Below are positions 1-10,426 of a stretch of DNA of 64,000 nt, one piece after another. Where the stretch lies: NCBI GenBank assembly GCA_032690845.1, contig CM064430.1:53479882-53543881 (forward strand), given 5' to 3'. This stretch comes from Eleusine coracana subsp. coracana. Its lineage: Eukaryota > Streptophyta > Magnoliopsida > Poales > Poaceae. Numbering within the stretch: position 1 is the stretch's first letter; each line of letters begins with the position of its first letter. Made by a program: the position numbers and the translations under genes. The notes below the pieces were generated by a model that ran no database searches, was not told the DNA's origin, and saw only the letters and a list, made by a program, of their open reading frames with translations.

Positions 1-21
1 ATTGTGTATAGAGAAACAGCC

Positions 22-22
<1 letters not shown>

Positions 23-68
<46 letters not shown>
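23..68. repeat. (GA)n microsatellite at left edge of the foldback
   Basis: About 22 uninterrupted GA units. The mirror position at the other end of the foldback (3500-3546) is a CT tract, so the microsatellite is part of the inverted structure. Confidence 0.95.
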
Positions 69-70
<2 letters not shown>

Positions 71-459
71 ATTCTAATATCACATTGTTCTATATTTCAT
101 TTAAATGTCTAAACACCCAAACAACATTTAGAATCTAATTCTAAGAATGAGTTTATTTGTACATCCAAACACAAAAATTGAAATGAGTTTGATTCTAGGT
201 AATTCAACTTGTATAAAATTTTAGCAAAAAATATGGATTTCTTTATTTGGTTTATTCAACAATGTCAGTTTTGACAGAGGAGACGATTGGGTGGAGTGGT
301 TTGCCCTTGATCTTGTGCCCCAAATGCAGAAAGAAATGTGTTAAAGAGCAGACCAATAATGATGGTAATAAAAGAAAAATAATGGGAAAGTGTTCTACGG
401 TTGTGAGGTGAAAATTCCTAACAAACACACCTGCTAGGGCCCACATATCAGCACCCCTA

Positions 460-602
460 AACATTGATTATGTTTTTGCTATTCATGCTGCAGTCATGTG
501 GGTTATTCATGTGGAAAGATGCCTACAAACACCCCTAAATATTGATTATGTTTTTGCTATTCATGCTGCAGTCATGTGGGTTATTCATGTGGAAAGATGC
601 CT
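460..602. repeat. About 70-bp tandem duplication inside the left arm
   Basis: The sequence starting acccctaaacattgattatg is repeated directly about 70 bp later with one visible substitution (aaac/aaat), running through the ggaaagatgcctacaaa end. The right arm has this segment only once, so the duplication arose after the arms formed. Confidence 0.85.
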
Positions 603-1230
603 ACAAAAAACAGCTGGTTAAAGCTTGTCAAGAGCTGGAGATCCTATGAGTTGAGAATGCTAAAGTGACGAGCATTGTTGCCAATCATCAAGCTCAGATA
701 CATGCACTGGTTATGAACCTGAAAAGTGGCAACCAAGAAGGTCAATTTCATTGGATTCGTTTCCAGTGGCTTGTTTTAACTGCTGAAACACACATTTAGT
801 ATCATACAACGAGGTCAAATTTTATGTATGTTGATTTTTCCACTCAAACATTTGTGGCATAGTATATTGACATCCAGTGTTGCCTATGTGCTAAAACATT
901 GAGTGTTTGCTTGATGAATTGCATTTTTTTATGTAGACAACAACAACGTTGTGGCTGAGGCCTTCCATAGAAATTGCAGGTGTAAGAATATTGCTTAGTG
1001 CACTTTTTTCATAGTAGCTTACTACATATGTTTCAGTTGAAGATGTGGCTAATGGACGGTCTGACCCATCTGAAGGTCCATATTTCACTTACCCTCACAC
1101 ATTCTCAATTTCCTATTAGCGTGCTATTTCGTTTGCTGAGATGATTTTTTTCATAAATAGGAGGGTCACCCTATGACTGTGGCTGTGGCTGCCCCTCAGT
1201 CTGTGAGCCAGACTATATGAGTGCATGTTC
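600..1230 (+). pseudogene. Possible captured gene fragments in the left foldback arm
   Basis: Short stretches read like coding sequence. One starts near 609 (KQLVKACQELEIL, a stop, then VENAKVTSIVANHQAQ), with hydrophobic spacing compatible with a coiled coil. A second block near 1036-1090 and a third near 1160-1220 (EGHPMTVAV) are separated by AT-rich spacers. The right arm carries homologous blocks in reverse orientation. I do not recognise the parent gene. A coiled-coil C-terminus of a plant transposon protein is one option. The reading is weak and rests only on frame continuity. Confidence 0.3.
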
Positions 1231-1789
1231 TATCATGTAAGTGCATACAATTGGCATACATTGCTTTATATACTGAGGTGCAAACTCGGCTATTTTTTAT
1301 GAACTTTTGTTTTTTGTCAACCAAGGTCACCTTAACAGTTGTGTCTTGTTGCAACTTAGGCTGCCCCATAAAACACGAGGTTGATTATGCACTTTATGTG
1401 GATGGTTGGATATATTGTATCTTTACTCATCTAGTACTTAAAGTTAGTCATTGTGCCTAGTTTCATGGATGTCCAATGGTAGTAGTATTGTGTATGAAGT
1501 GATTTAGTTGTTTTGGTCATAGAGACATGTAACATCCAAACGTAATTGGACTTGTCCATGCCCAAATCCTTATCGTATATGCCTAAATAGAACTTTAATT
1601 AAATAGAAAATCTCGGCCCACTACAACTCTAGAAAGCTTAACGGATCACGCCCCTCTGCTTTATCTGAAGTAAAAAATACGATCTCAATTCATTACAAAA
1701 TCTCTGCCCAAGTACAACACTAGGTTAGTTCATGGAGGTGGTATATGGATGGGAAATCAAACACATATTTATGTGATACACACATTCTG

Positions 1790-1955
1790 AGGGGTATAGA
1801 CAGATTCAGATGGTGGCCTCTGGAATGGGCTGAAAGGTTTCAGCCTGGTTTGACACTAGTTTGGTTTGGCCCCACATTCTGAGGGATATAGACAGATTCA
1901 GATGGTGGCGTCTGGAATGGGCTAAAAGGTTTCAGCCTGGTTTGACACTAGTTTG
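1790..1955. repeat. About 77-bp tandem duplication at the centre of the foldback
   Basis: The block cacattctgaggg...ggtttggcc occurs twice in direct orientation (about 1791-1865 and 1869-1950), then once more in reverse orientation (about 1962-2015). The extra direct copy would form the loop region of the long hairpin. Confidence 0.85.
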
Positions 1956-3498
1956 GTTTGGCCCATTCCAGAGGCTGCAATCTGAATCTATCTATACCAT
2001 CCAGAATGTGTGTATCACATAAATAGGTGTTTGATTTCACATCCACATACCACCTCCATGATCCAATATAGTGTTGTACTTGGGCGGGGATTTTGCAATG
2101 AATTAAAGTCGTATTACTTTAGACAAAGCGGACATACGTGATCCTTTAAGCTTTCTAGGGTTATAACTATCCGAGAATTCTCATTTAATTGAAGTTCTAT
2201 TTGGGCACATACAATGAGGATCTGGGCGTACACAAGTTCAATTGTGTTTGGATGTTATATACCTCTATGACCAAAACAACTACATTGCTTCATACACAAT
2301 GCTACTACCATTAGACATCTATTGCAACAAGGCACAACTACTAACTTAAAGTACTACATGAGTAAAAACACAATATATCCAGTCATCCACATAAAAGTGC
2401 ATAATCAACCTTGAGTTGCACTGAGGCAACCTCAGTTGCAAGAAAACACAACTGTTAAGGTGATCTTGGCTGACAAAAAATAAAAGTTCATCATAAATAA
2501 CTGAGTTTGTAACTCAGTATACGAAACAATGTATGCCAACTATATGCACTTACATGATAGAACAGGCACTCAAAGTCTGGCTCATAGACCAAGGTGTAGT
2601 TGCAGCCGCAGTCATAGGGTGACCCTTCTATTTATGAAAAAAGCATCTAAAAAATGAAATAGCACGCTGATAAGAAACTGGGACCGTATGAAGGTAAGTG
2701 AAATACGAATCTTCAGATTGGTTAGACCTTTCATTAGTCACATCTTCAACTAAAACATATGTAGTAAGCCACTATGAGAAATAGGGCTGCATATGTAGGT
2801 CAGATATATCAAATTGTAAGTGCATTGAACGATATTCTTATGCTTGAATTTTCTATATATGGCCTCAGCCATAACGTTGATGTCCTCTACACTAAAAATT
2901 GCAATTCATAAAACAAACACTCAGTGTTTTAGCACATAGGCAACACTAGACATCAATAAAATATGCCACCAGTGTTTGAGCAATAAAATCAACATACATA
3001 AAATTTGAGCTCATTTTATGACACTAAATGTGTGTTTCGGCAAGTAAAACAGGCCAATGGAAATGAATCTAATGAATCTGACCTTCTTGGTTGCCACCTT
3101 CTAGGTTCATAACTGGTGCTTATATTTGAGCTTGTTGATTGACAACAATGCTCCTCAGTTAAGCATTCTCAACTCATAGGATCTCCAACTCTTGACAAGC
3201 TTTAACCAGTTGTTTTTTGTCGACACCTTGCCACATGAATAACCCACATGACTGCAGCATGAATAGCAAAAACATAATCAATGTTTAAGGATGCTAACAT
3301 GTGAGCCCTAGCAGGTGTGTTCCTGAGGAAGTTTCTCCTGACAATTGTAGAACAATTTGTCATTATTTCCTTTTTTCAGCCTTGTTGGTCCTCTCTTTAA
3401 CGTGTTTCTTTATCAAAAGAGACATTGCTAATTTAAAAAGATTTAAATTACCTAGATCAAACTCATTTCAATTTTTGTGTTTGGGTGTTTAGGCATTA

Positions 3499-3546
3499 TC
3501 TCTCTCTCCCCCTCCCCCCCCCCCCCCTCTCTCTCTCTCTCTCTCT
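3499..3546. repeat. CT/poly-C low-complexity right edge of foldback
   Basis: CT dinucleotides surround a run of 14 C at 3514-3527. This mirrors the GA tract at the left edge of the foldback. Confidence 0.9.
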
Positions 3547-4029
3547 TGAAATCAATAATATTAATCAAACATACCACAAAGTACCAACTTGAAATTTTAA
3601 ATAGCAGCTCAGATAGTCTAAGCAATGATTGTTACAAGATAGATGAAGTTCAATAGATACACATATAGTATTGATTATGTCCATGTCGGTGATCATCTTT
3701 GACTAATTGCTAGTAAACAAACATAAAAAAGGTCACAAAAATGGACGAGGTAACTAGCACAGCATGCTAGTAAACAGGTACAAATAGGTCACTGGTAATT
3801 CTAGTTTGGACAAGAAGCTCTAAACCAAAATATGTAAATCAGCCAAACCAGCCAATATGCGAACGTTGGTAAACAAGCAAAGTGAATGTATAACTATGCA
3901 TCATTGTAAACCATATTAGATAACTATTTACTTTTTCTACCAAAGACAATGGCTTAGGCATTCAAAGCTAGTAATCACACATCAGTCATACCAAAAGAAC
4001 ATGTCACCAAACAACAAACAACACCTACC
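3547..4029. other. AT-rich stretch with no recognised gene
   Basis: No long ORF, no terminal repeat and no RNA gene could be recognised here. The base composition is similar to the spacers of the foldback, so it may be flanking transposon debris. Confidence 0.5.
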
Positions 4030-4040
4030 ATACTAGTATC

Positions 4041-4346
4041 TTGGGAAAGGATTACCTTGATGATGGTAGCTTTGGTACAGCTAGGCGGAGGCCGATTGCA
4101 GCAGATATGGCTAGAAATCACGCGTGCGCCAGCTTGGTGGAGACAACTGAAGACAAGGGGAAGCAGAGGAGCCCAATGGAGAGGGAGGTCGCCAATGTGG
4201 AGGACGCCATGAGACGGTGCTTAACGTCACCTTCTTCACCATGCCAGCCTCGACTCCCGCAGAACGAAGAGGAAGGGGATGGCCAAGGAAACCCTAGGCG
4301 CCATGGCGCGGTAGTGACCGGCCAGAAGACAAGGAGGGGGCGATGA
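4041..4346 (+). CDS. Short hypothetical ORF in a GC-rich island (101 aa)
   Basis: An ATG-initiated ORF lies in a roughly 400-bp GC-rich patch inside AT-rich DNA. The product is rich in Arg, Glu and Pro, with no domain, signal peptide or membrane segment that I recognise. The opposite strand is also open (4118-4399), as expected for GC-rich DNA, so coding is not established. It may be a captured exon fragment or a promoter-proximal island of a dead gene. Confidence 0.2.
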   Translation: MGKDYLDDGSFGTARRRPIAADMARNHACASLVETTEDKGKQRSPMEREVANVEDAMRRCLTSPSSPCQPRLPQNEEEGDGQGNPRRHGAVVTGQKTRRGR

Positions 4347-4439
4347 CAAAGGGGCAATAGCAATAGGAGAGGGCCATGGTGTGAGGGAGGTGATAGCACA
4401 ACGTCAGGGTTGGAGGAGGCGTTGGTGCGGCGTCTAGGA

Positions 4440-5220
4440 TAGGAGAGTGATGGGATACAACCAAGAAAGAAGTGAATGTATTTTTTGGTACATCCTGAGC
4501 CTATGAGTAGTTGTCACAAGAAGAGAAGCTCATGAGGAGAAACCCCTGCATTAGCAGTGCAAGTGCATTTGCAGTGTTATGCCAACGCGTTCAACCCCTG
4601 AAAAGAAAAACTAAAACCAGCCTGTGTTGAGATTTGATTCGGCCTAGAGTGCTGAAAATCATAAGAAAAAAAAACTACAACGTGTTAATGGCCTAGCAAA
4701 AGTCGGACAACCGAGAATGAAGATCAAAGAGATCAAAACGGTCGGACACCATGACTTCGATGGTAACCCTAGTTCATTTGGTCATCTCCGCCAGCTCTCA
4801 ACCCTAGTCAAAGCCGCTCTGAAGCTGAAGATGGTTCTGCCAGCAAGGCCCTTTGCCGGTGTTCGGCGTGGGTTCTGGCAAGTGACGGCCTCAGATCCGA
4901 TGAAAACGAGTGAGGTAGCTGGTTGGTTGAGGGTTTGCTAGCGTTTTTGCCATCCTTGATTCATTTTGTTCTTCATCTACTTCTTCCACTGATCTGGTGA
5001 GAAACAGTGCAATCATTGAATAGCCATTTGACCTAGTCCCAGTGTTCGATGCACTTGGTTGTACCAATTATGTTCAAGGACATCATAGATTAAGTGTTTG
5101 CTTAGTTCCCATTGTTCGTTCCCTATTTTGTCGTCTTCTATTACGGTGCCAGTGTTCAAGATATATTTAAGTACCGATGCACTAGTATTACGAAACACCG
5201 ATAAACAAAAAAAACACCTT
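4440..5220. other. Intergenic DNA, no gene recognised
   Basis: There is a short open stretch at 4717-4941 without recognisable domains. From about 5010 the DNA contains inverted-looking echoes (cttagttcccattgttcg) of the repeats that follow at 5230-5440. Confidence 0.4.
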
Positions 5221-5230
5221 AATAATTATA

Positions 5231-5440
5231 GGACACTAAGAACTATGTCAAATAATTACTATGTCATGTGACACCAGTATAGTGCTACACACCGATAATT
5301 TATGTAACTTCTAACAATTCTAAGACACTGGGAACTACGTCAAACACTTACTATGTCATGCGAAACACGTGTACTACGATCTAATGAATTATGTAACACC
5401 TAGCATTATAAGACACCGGGAACTATGTACACTTATACAG
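5231..5440. repeat. Degenerate short tandem repeats (about 87-95 bp units)
   Basis: Three direct partial copies begin gacactaagaactatgtc (about 5231), gacactgggaactacgtc (about 5326) and gacaccgggaactatgta (about 5412). The first two continue with actatgtcatg and taatgaattatgtaac-like segments. Such short subterminal repeats are typical of CACTA-type elements, but no CACTA terminus was found, so the class is open. Confidence 0.6.
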
Positions 5441-6820
5441 TGATCTCACACATAAATACACCTTCAGACTATTTGATGTACAACTAAGTGTTGCCACATG
5501 TAACCAGATAAAAATGTAATAGAAAAGAACAAAACCTGATGGATGTGGTTTAGTTTCTCTGTAGTAAGCTCAATCTTCCGATGTTTGGTTGTCATTAAAT
5601 ATGTAAGCAATTCGTCCTATAAGAAAATTCATGGGATGGTGAACATGGATGACTTAAAAGTTATAAGAAGGAAAGTAACAATTTCTCAGACCACTGTAGA
5701 TTCCACAGTGCACATACTGCGTTCATCACTAAGTAGGTCATCAAGCCATTAGGCTTGAAGCATGTGCCAGATTCTTTTTCATTAACATAATTGTCCTCAA
5801 TGTGGACTATATGGTGAGAATTCTAACCCATTATTGAAACTTCTTCATAGAAGGTATCCCAGAGATTCTTTGGCCATGTCATGAAAAGATAAAACGTGCA
5901 ACAAGCTTAGAATTTTAGAGGGTATAATCGTGTTTACCTCTCTCTGAAAGAATAGAACCTCTTGAGGGATTTACATGAATTAAAGTGTAGACTAGGTTCA
6001 CGGATCTATGGACCAGGTTGAGGCTCTGGTTCACAGGTCTACGGTGGACCAGGAGGCTGCTAGGCAGCAGCTGCTACCATGAACAGAACAACACACAGTG
6101 CTTGGTTCTTGCACGTTCCTACTGACTATTTACACTAATCGATCTACAACTTAAATTTATACGTCACAAGTGTTATGAAACACAATATTGGCATAATGGT
6201 TAGGATCTGTGGTCACCTGATATGGAGATCGCGCGGTCGAAAGCTCTCAAGGTCACGTTACGGCAGATAACACGCCAAACGCGTTCCTGGAGTCGTGATG
6301 GCAGATCTCAGGAAGGTCTCCTGGGAGCGTGAAGATGACTTCCTGGAACACAATATGGGTAAAGGTTTGAAGCTCATAACTCTCAAGATTGAAACAAAAC
6401 AAAGCTCGAGTTTACCATGTCGTGCACAATTCGTGAACTAACAAGAAACAACGCTCATGGCAGACAAGATTCTGGTCACATTAGGGCTCCTCTGGCTATG
6501 ATCTTCGGATATGTTGTAGAGGGTAGCACTGCAAACTTCTTGGCCAAGTTTCGTGTCGTTTGGATGGGTGAATCACCTGGAACGTTGAAGACAACTTGGT
6601 GCGGCGAGGATGAACGCGACTAGAGCAGGGGAGACGGCAAGGAACTTGGACTCCATTGGTCGGGACAAAGAGACGGGAGGCAGGGGGTGTCGGTGTAGAT
6701 TGAAAGGGTTACCATTGATGAGGGGAGGCGGTGGGAGGCAGAGGGATGGCTTCACCAAACCTTGAATGGCTGCTGGCGCCATTGATGAGCATTCAAGCTC
6801 TATAGTGGACGATTAAAGCT
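5441..6820. other. Unassigned DNA, no gene recognised
   Basis: Several ORFs of 60-70 codons occur on both strands, but none has a recognisable domain, and base composition changes little. The stretch 6200-6620 is more GC-rich. I see no terminal repeats that would define an element. Confidence 0.4.
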
Positions 6821-6828
6821 AGAAATGC

Positions 6829-7086
6829 ATGGAATTGGAAGAGGCAAGGGTGACACATCCATTTAAAAGGTTGGGAATTCGGTTACTCGCGTGGGGAGGC
6901 CGATCGACAGCCGGCGGCAGCGTCAGTTTTTCCTGCCGACAGGTTAGTGCGTCTGGACTCTGGAGAAAGAAGGTAGCGATGGTTTCCTTCTGGGCTGTCT
7001 GCAAGCTATGGGCCAAGGCAGGCCACGTTAGAGAAAAAAGGAGGATGAAGGAAAACTGGGTCATAGGGAGAATATTTGGCCCATAG
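6829..7086 (+). CDS. Hypothetical ORF, 85 aa
   Basis: The ORF is in a GC-richer patch just left of the TIR element. Its product has no domain I recognise. The opposite strand is equally open (6819-7112), so one or both are chance ORFs. Reported only because the patch differs in composition from the AT-rich DNA that follows. Confidence 0.15.
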   Translation: MELEEARVTHPFKRLGIRLLAWGGRSTAGGSVSFSCRQVSASGLWRKKVAMVSFWAVCKLWAKAGHVREKRRMKENWVIGRIFGP

Positions 7087-7257
7087 AGCCGCGTGAGGTT
7101 CTTTTTTTTCAAATTTCATTTTCCTGTTTTTTATTGCTAATTCTAATTCGAAAATAATTTGTATTTAGATTTTAAATATATTTTCATATAATAAAGACTC
7201 TAATTTATAATATTCCAGTATTAATACAACAAATAAAAATTAAATTAGTTTATTTAA

Positions 7258-7266
7258 TTTATAAAA
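7258..7266. repeat. Candidate 9-bp target site duplication, left
   Basis: The 9-mer tttataaaa directly precedes the left TIR, and the identical 9-mer follows the right TIR at 9199-9207. Nine bases is the target-duplication length of Mutator-like elements. The sequence is AT-rich, so a chance match is possible. Confidence 0.55.
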
Positions 7267-7395
7267 AAGTAAAGTCTTATTTATCTCCCTCAATTACAAA
7301 GGGTAGTACATTTTGACTCCTCTATCTATAAAATCGGGTATCTGCTCCTTTCAACTGTTAGATCAGGTTTATTTTTCCTCCCTAAGCCATTTTTA
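7267..7395 (+). repeat. Left terminal inverted repeat, outer part
   Basis: This pairs with 9070-9198 in reverse complement, with about 70 percent identity by eye. Its inner continuation resumes only at about 8092. Confidence 0.7.
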
Positions 7396-7397
7396 AT

Positions 7398-8090
7398 CTC
7401 TACAATCTATTAATTAAGGTATGGTCATCCACTTCATGTCCACAAAGTTACAGATTGAATCCAAATCGATTTCGTACCTTCTATATCATGTACCAAATTT
7501 CAAAAATCATATCTCCCACATACGGAGCTCAAATGAGGCAAACTCGGACTCTATCGCGTAGCTCTCGAAAAGTTCTATAACTTTTGTATTCAATAGAAGT
7601 CCAGATCCCGCAGTTTTAATTTCCAAATATACGATGTATAAATATTTATTCTGATTCGGACTCTCCTACGCAGGTCTCTATGCGGGACCCATATCTTATA
7701 GCTCCGTAGTCCAAATAATATGATCCATATATGTTTTGGAAAGGTCTAAACAAGATCTACAACTTTTATGTTTTAACTTTTTTTATTAGAGTAAGTTTTT
7801 AATTTCAAAATTCCGTTGTAATGCAGTGTTATTTCTGGACTCCGTGAATTAATTTTTCTTTCCAGATAAAGTTTCTAGAATATAGTAAAAATTAGTGATA
7901 AAATTATTACTTTTGACATATAAAATAATATACTAAAAAGCACCAATGATAATACAAATATAATATTTTATGTAAAAAATGTTAATAATATTGTATATAT
8001 CTAATAATTATATTGTGTAAATAATTTATATTTAAATTATAAAGAATATTTTGTTTTTTAAAGTCCGTAGCAACATACGAACACTTTACT
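7398..8090. other. Extra AT-rich segment splitting the left TIR
   Basis: The right TIR runs without a break from its end to the gacgtggactggtgg block. The corresponding left TIR is interrupted here by about 690 bp of AT-rich sequence with no ORF. This is either an insertion inside the left TIR or a deletion on the right. I found no clear target duplication at its edges. Confidence 0.5.
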
Positions 8091-8091
8091 A

Positions 8092-8200
8092 ATAGTAGTT
8101 TTATTTGACGTGGCCTCCAGTCCTACTTAAAGGTGCCACGTCATTTTTTTTCTTCTTTTCCCCTCTTTTTTTCTTCCACCATTCTTCTTCCCCAAACTCC
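8092..8200 (+). repeat. Left TIR, inner part
   Basis: The stretch ttttatttgacgtggc...gtgccacgtcatttttttt pairs with the reverse complement of about 8960-9065 (cgatgtggcatgtgacgg...ccacgtcaagcaaaacc). Confidence 0.65.
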
Positions 8201-8960
8201 CCACAACCACAGAGCGGGCCTTGGTGGCGGGCACGAGTGGGCCTCAGCAACGGGCATGAGCAGGGCGGGCGGGAGTTGGCCTCGGCTAGCTGGGGTCCCG
8301 AGCGGGACTTGCAGGCCGGAGTTGATGGTGGTGGAGAGGGAGGACTCCGTCGCGGGTCGCCCCACCTCCTCCTCTTTGTCACTCGCGTGGTTATGGCTGC
8401 TATTCCCCATCCCATCGTCACTTCCACGGACCCTCATCTCGAGCTCCGGGCCAAGGACGCCGACCGTGCGCGAGTCGCCCTCGCCGCCGAGATCAGCGCT
8501 AAGCCGGGGCTCGAGGCGCGGCTGGCGCGGATCCACCTCCACCGTCTGCCCTCACTACCAAGGTCCACGCCAAGCGGGGGCTCGAGGCGTCAGCTCGGTG
8601 GCGTCGGCGGCGGCACTGAAGCGAGGGGACACTTCTACGATCCCGATTCTCTCTGCCCCATTGGATGGCAACGAGCTCCCCTTCGACCTGATGTTGGATG
8701 TCCTGCTCCACGTGCCGGGCAAGGATCTGTGCCATCTCCACGCTGTCTGCCGCAAGTGGCGCGCCGCCACCGCCGACTCGGTCTTCGTCAGGGAGAACGC
8801 GGCATGCCATTGGGTCTAGGTCTTCCTGGCCAACCTCCAGGATGACGATGCACACATCCATGTCGTGGACATCTCTGGCGCCGTGGTGAAGCGGGTCACC
8901 GTCTCAGCAGCGCACCGGCAGACCGGCTGCTCTGGAGGCGCTTGTGCCCGAATGGTTGGA
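8133..8960 (+). pseudogene. F-box gene fragment with in-frame stop
   Basis: The reading frame ends with an F-box: LPFDLMLDVLLHVPGKDL followed by HAVCRKWRAATADSVF (about 8668-8790). F-box proteins bind SKP1 in SCF ubiquitin ligases, so the parent gene would be a substrate receptor. A TAG at 8817-8819 stops the frame, but the same frame continues beyond it with a plausible family sequence (VFLANLQDDDAHIHVVDISG). This indicates one nonsense change in a captured gene. The sequence upstream of the F-box reads plausibly in another frame (ATG at 8393), suggesting a frameshift too. The fragment ends at the right TIR, so the substrate-binding half is missing. It lies entirely inside the TIR element and uses GC-rich codons unlike the surrounding DNA. 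It is unlikely to make a functional receptor. Confidence 0.75.
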
Positions 8961-8999
8961 GAGGTTGAGGAAGAAGAACCAAAAAAAAGAAAAAGAGAA

Positions 9000-9198
9000 A
9001 TAAAAAATAAAAAAACGATGTGGCATGTGACGGCTAGGATCCACCAGTCCACGTCAAGCAAAACCGCCTACAATACTGCCAAAGAAGTATAACTGAATCC
9101 GATATAAGAGTTAAGAGTGTCACATATCTGGTTTTATAGGTGAGGGAGCCAGACTACTCTATCCCTTGTAGTTGAGGGGGTGAATAAGACTTTTTTTC
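9000..9198 (-). repeat. Right terminal inverted repeat
   Basis: Uninterrupted right TIR. Reading from the outer end: aaagtcttattcaccccctc, then ctataaaaccagatatgtg, then the gcttgacgtggac block. Confidence 0.7.
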
Positions 9199-9207
9199 TT
9201 TATAAAA
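9199..9207. repeat. Candidate 9-bp target site duplication, right
   Basis: The sequence tttataaaa is identical to 7258-7266. Confidence 0.55.
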
Positions 9208-9311
9208 TATGTATTTTACCTAAAGAAAATTATGACAGTCTAATTAATTAAAGTAATTTTTTTTGAAATTTAGTGAATTTTATTCACCACCCAAATTTGA
9301 AAATCATGATA

Positions 9312-9695
9312 TAGTCGAATTTAGGCATGATATCAGCTATTTGGTGTTTGGAGAAAATGAACCGCACATCCAGTTGTTTAGATGAGACCCATTCTTACAC
9401 AAGGTGATAGTCAACTTTAACATGCTTGGTGTGCGATGAAATATAGGATTTGCAAACAAGTAGTGGCACCAATGTTATTACTATAGTCTAGGAGGTCGAT
9501 ATTGAGAGACACCAAGTTCATGCAATAACACTTGGATCTAGATAAGTTTGGCAGTAGCACTGGCAACAACTTAGTACTCAGCCTGAGTAATTCAGCGAGA
9601 GACAGTTGGTTGCTTACGAGAGCTCCAAGAAACAAGATTTCCTCCAAAGAAAATTACATAACCATCAGTGCTACGATTATCGATCAGCCAAACCG
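9312..9695 (-). pseudogene. Ty1/copia RNase H remnant
   Basis: On the minus strand the conceptual translation reads STDGYVIFFGGNLVSWSSRK, then QPTVSR, a stop, an AEY-like segment, and further on HELGVSQYRPP. This is the copia RNase H signature (STxGYxxFxG..SWSSKKQ, S(R)STEAEY). At least three stops and small indels break the frame. It is isolated, with no integrase or LTR nearby, so it is an old fragment. The family differs from the two Sirevirus copies further right, whose RNase H has KSTSGTCQLLG at the same position. Confidence 0.75.
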
Positions 9696-9699
9696 TGAG

Positions 9700-10426
9700 A
9701 CGTGAGTGTAGGTTTTATCATATAAGTGCATACAAGTTGCATACATTGCTTCTATCATGTAACTTCATGAGAATATACATCTCTGTTAATAAACTAGATT
9801 TTATTCCTAAAACCGGGCAGTCAAACATGAGATCTTATGTTATTTCGTTACTTGGACCGCAGAGGATTATACACATCGTAAAAGACCACTGCTAGTCTGC
9901 CACCGAATTACACAAACCATACCCAAAACAACCCAAGACAGTGTTCTTGGATGGTTGAACTGACAGTAGATTTGTGTCGTAATTTATTCAGCTCATCCGG
10001 CAGTTTTTTTCAGCGCTATTATGAACTTTTCATCTTCTCTTAATCTCAACAGAAGCTAACCGGACAGTGACAAGCTGTCGTTCTTTAAATCTGAAACACA
10101 ACTCACAATCGGTCAAGAGATGTGGTGGATCAGAAACTTGCTAGAGAACTCATCACTGATACTACTGTTGTTTTCTTTTCTTTCAGTATCCCAACAGTTT
10201 CTACTACAACATATAGTACCTCCTCAATTTTCATGTTTCTCAATTCATTGAAACTTTGATGCTTTGATGATCACTATTCATAGGTAGCTAGAAATAAAAA
10301 AGAAGAAGAGGAAAGAAACAAGAAATAAATAATCGCACTCATCACATATATCTTGTTGCCCAACAACCGGACTGGTTTCATTTATCAGTTTGTTGTGCGT
10401 TTCACTGCACATCTTCGTTGTAGTTT
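9700..10426. other. AT-rich intergenic DNA, no gene recognised
   Basis: One 75-codon ORF (9668-9895, plus) has no domain. A stretch near 9711-9750 (gtgtaggttttatcatataagtgcatac) echoes part of the first foldback (about 1221-1255), hinting at shared repeat debris. Confidence 0.4.

Larger units (their letters stand above)
1..3546. repeat. Giant imperfect inverted repeat (foldback), arms about 1.8 kb
   Basis: The left half reappears as reverse complement in the right half, in the same order. The segment near 480-600 (attcatgctgcagtcatgtg) pairs with 3235-3275, the segment 1221-1460 pairs with about 2330-2600, and 1160-1220 pairs with 2570-2640. The centre is near 1950-1965, where a diverged copy of the 1793-1840 sequence turns back on itself. 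The outer edges are a GA microsatellite on the left and a CT/C-run on the right. The arms differ by many substitutions and small indels, so this is an old structure rather than an assembly palindrome. Short ORFs inside the arms are not conserved between arms. It could be a foldback transposon or an inverted duplication of an older element. The true left end may lie outside the window. Confidence 0.85.
7267..9198. mobile_element. TIR element resembling a Pack-MULE, carrying an F-box fragment
   Basis: The ends are long imperfect terminal inverted repeats. The left end reads aaagtcttatttatctccctcaattacaa and the right end, reversed, reads aaagtcttattcaccccctcaactacaa. Homology continues inward through the ctataaaa and gacgtgg blocks. 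A candidate 9-bp target duplication flanks it. The GC-rich interior (8200-8960) is a piece of a host F-box gene. Long TIRs, a 9-bp duplication and captured host coding DNA with no transposase together fit a Pack-MULE. A different TIR superfamily cannot be excluded without a database comparison. Confidence 0.6.

Noticed and set aside
1..3546. Foldback as an assembly palindrome
   Set aside because: The arms differ by many substitutions and indels, and one arm has a private 70-bp duplication.
8105..8845. 246-codon ORF overlapping the F-box fragment in another frame
   Set aside because: It does not contain the F-box; length comes from GC-rich DNA. Only the frame at 8133 carries a recognisable domain, though the part after 8393 may reflect a frameshift.
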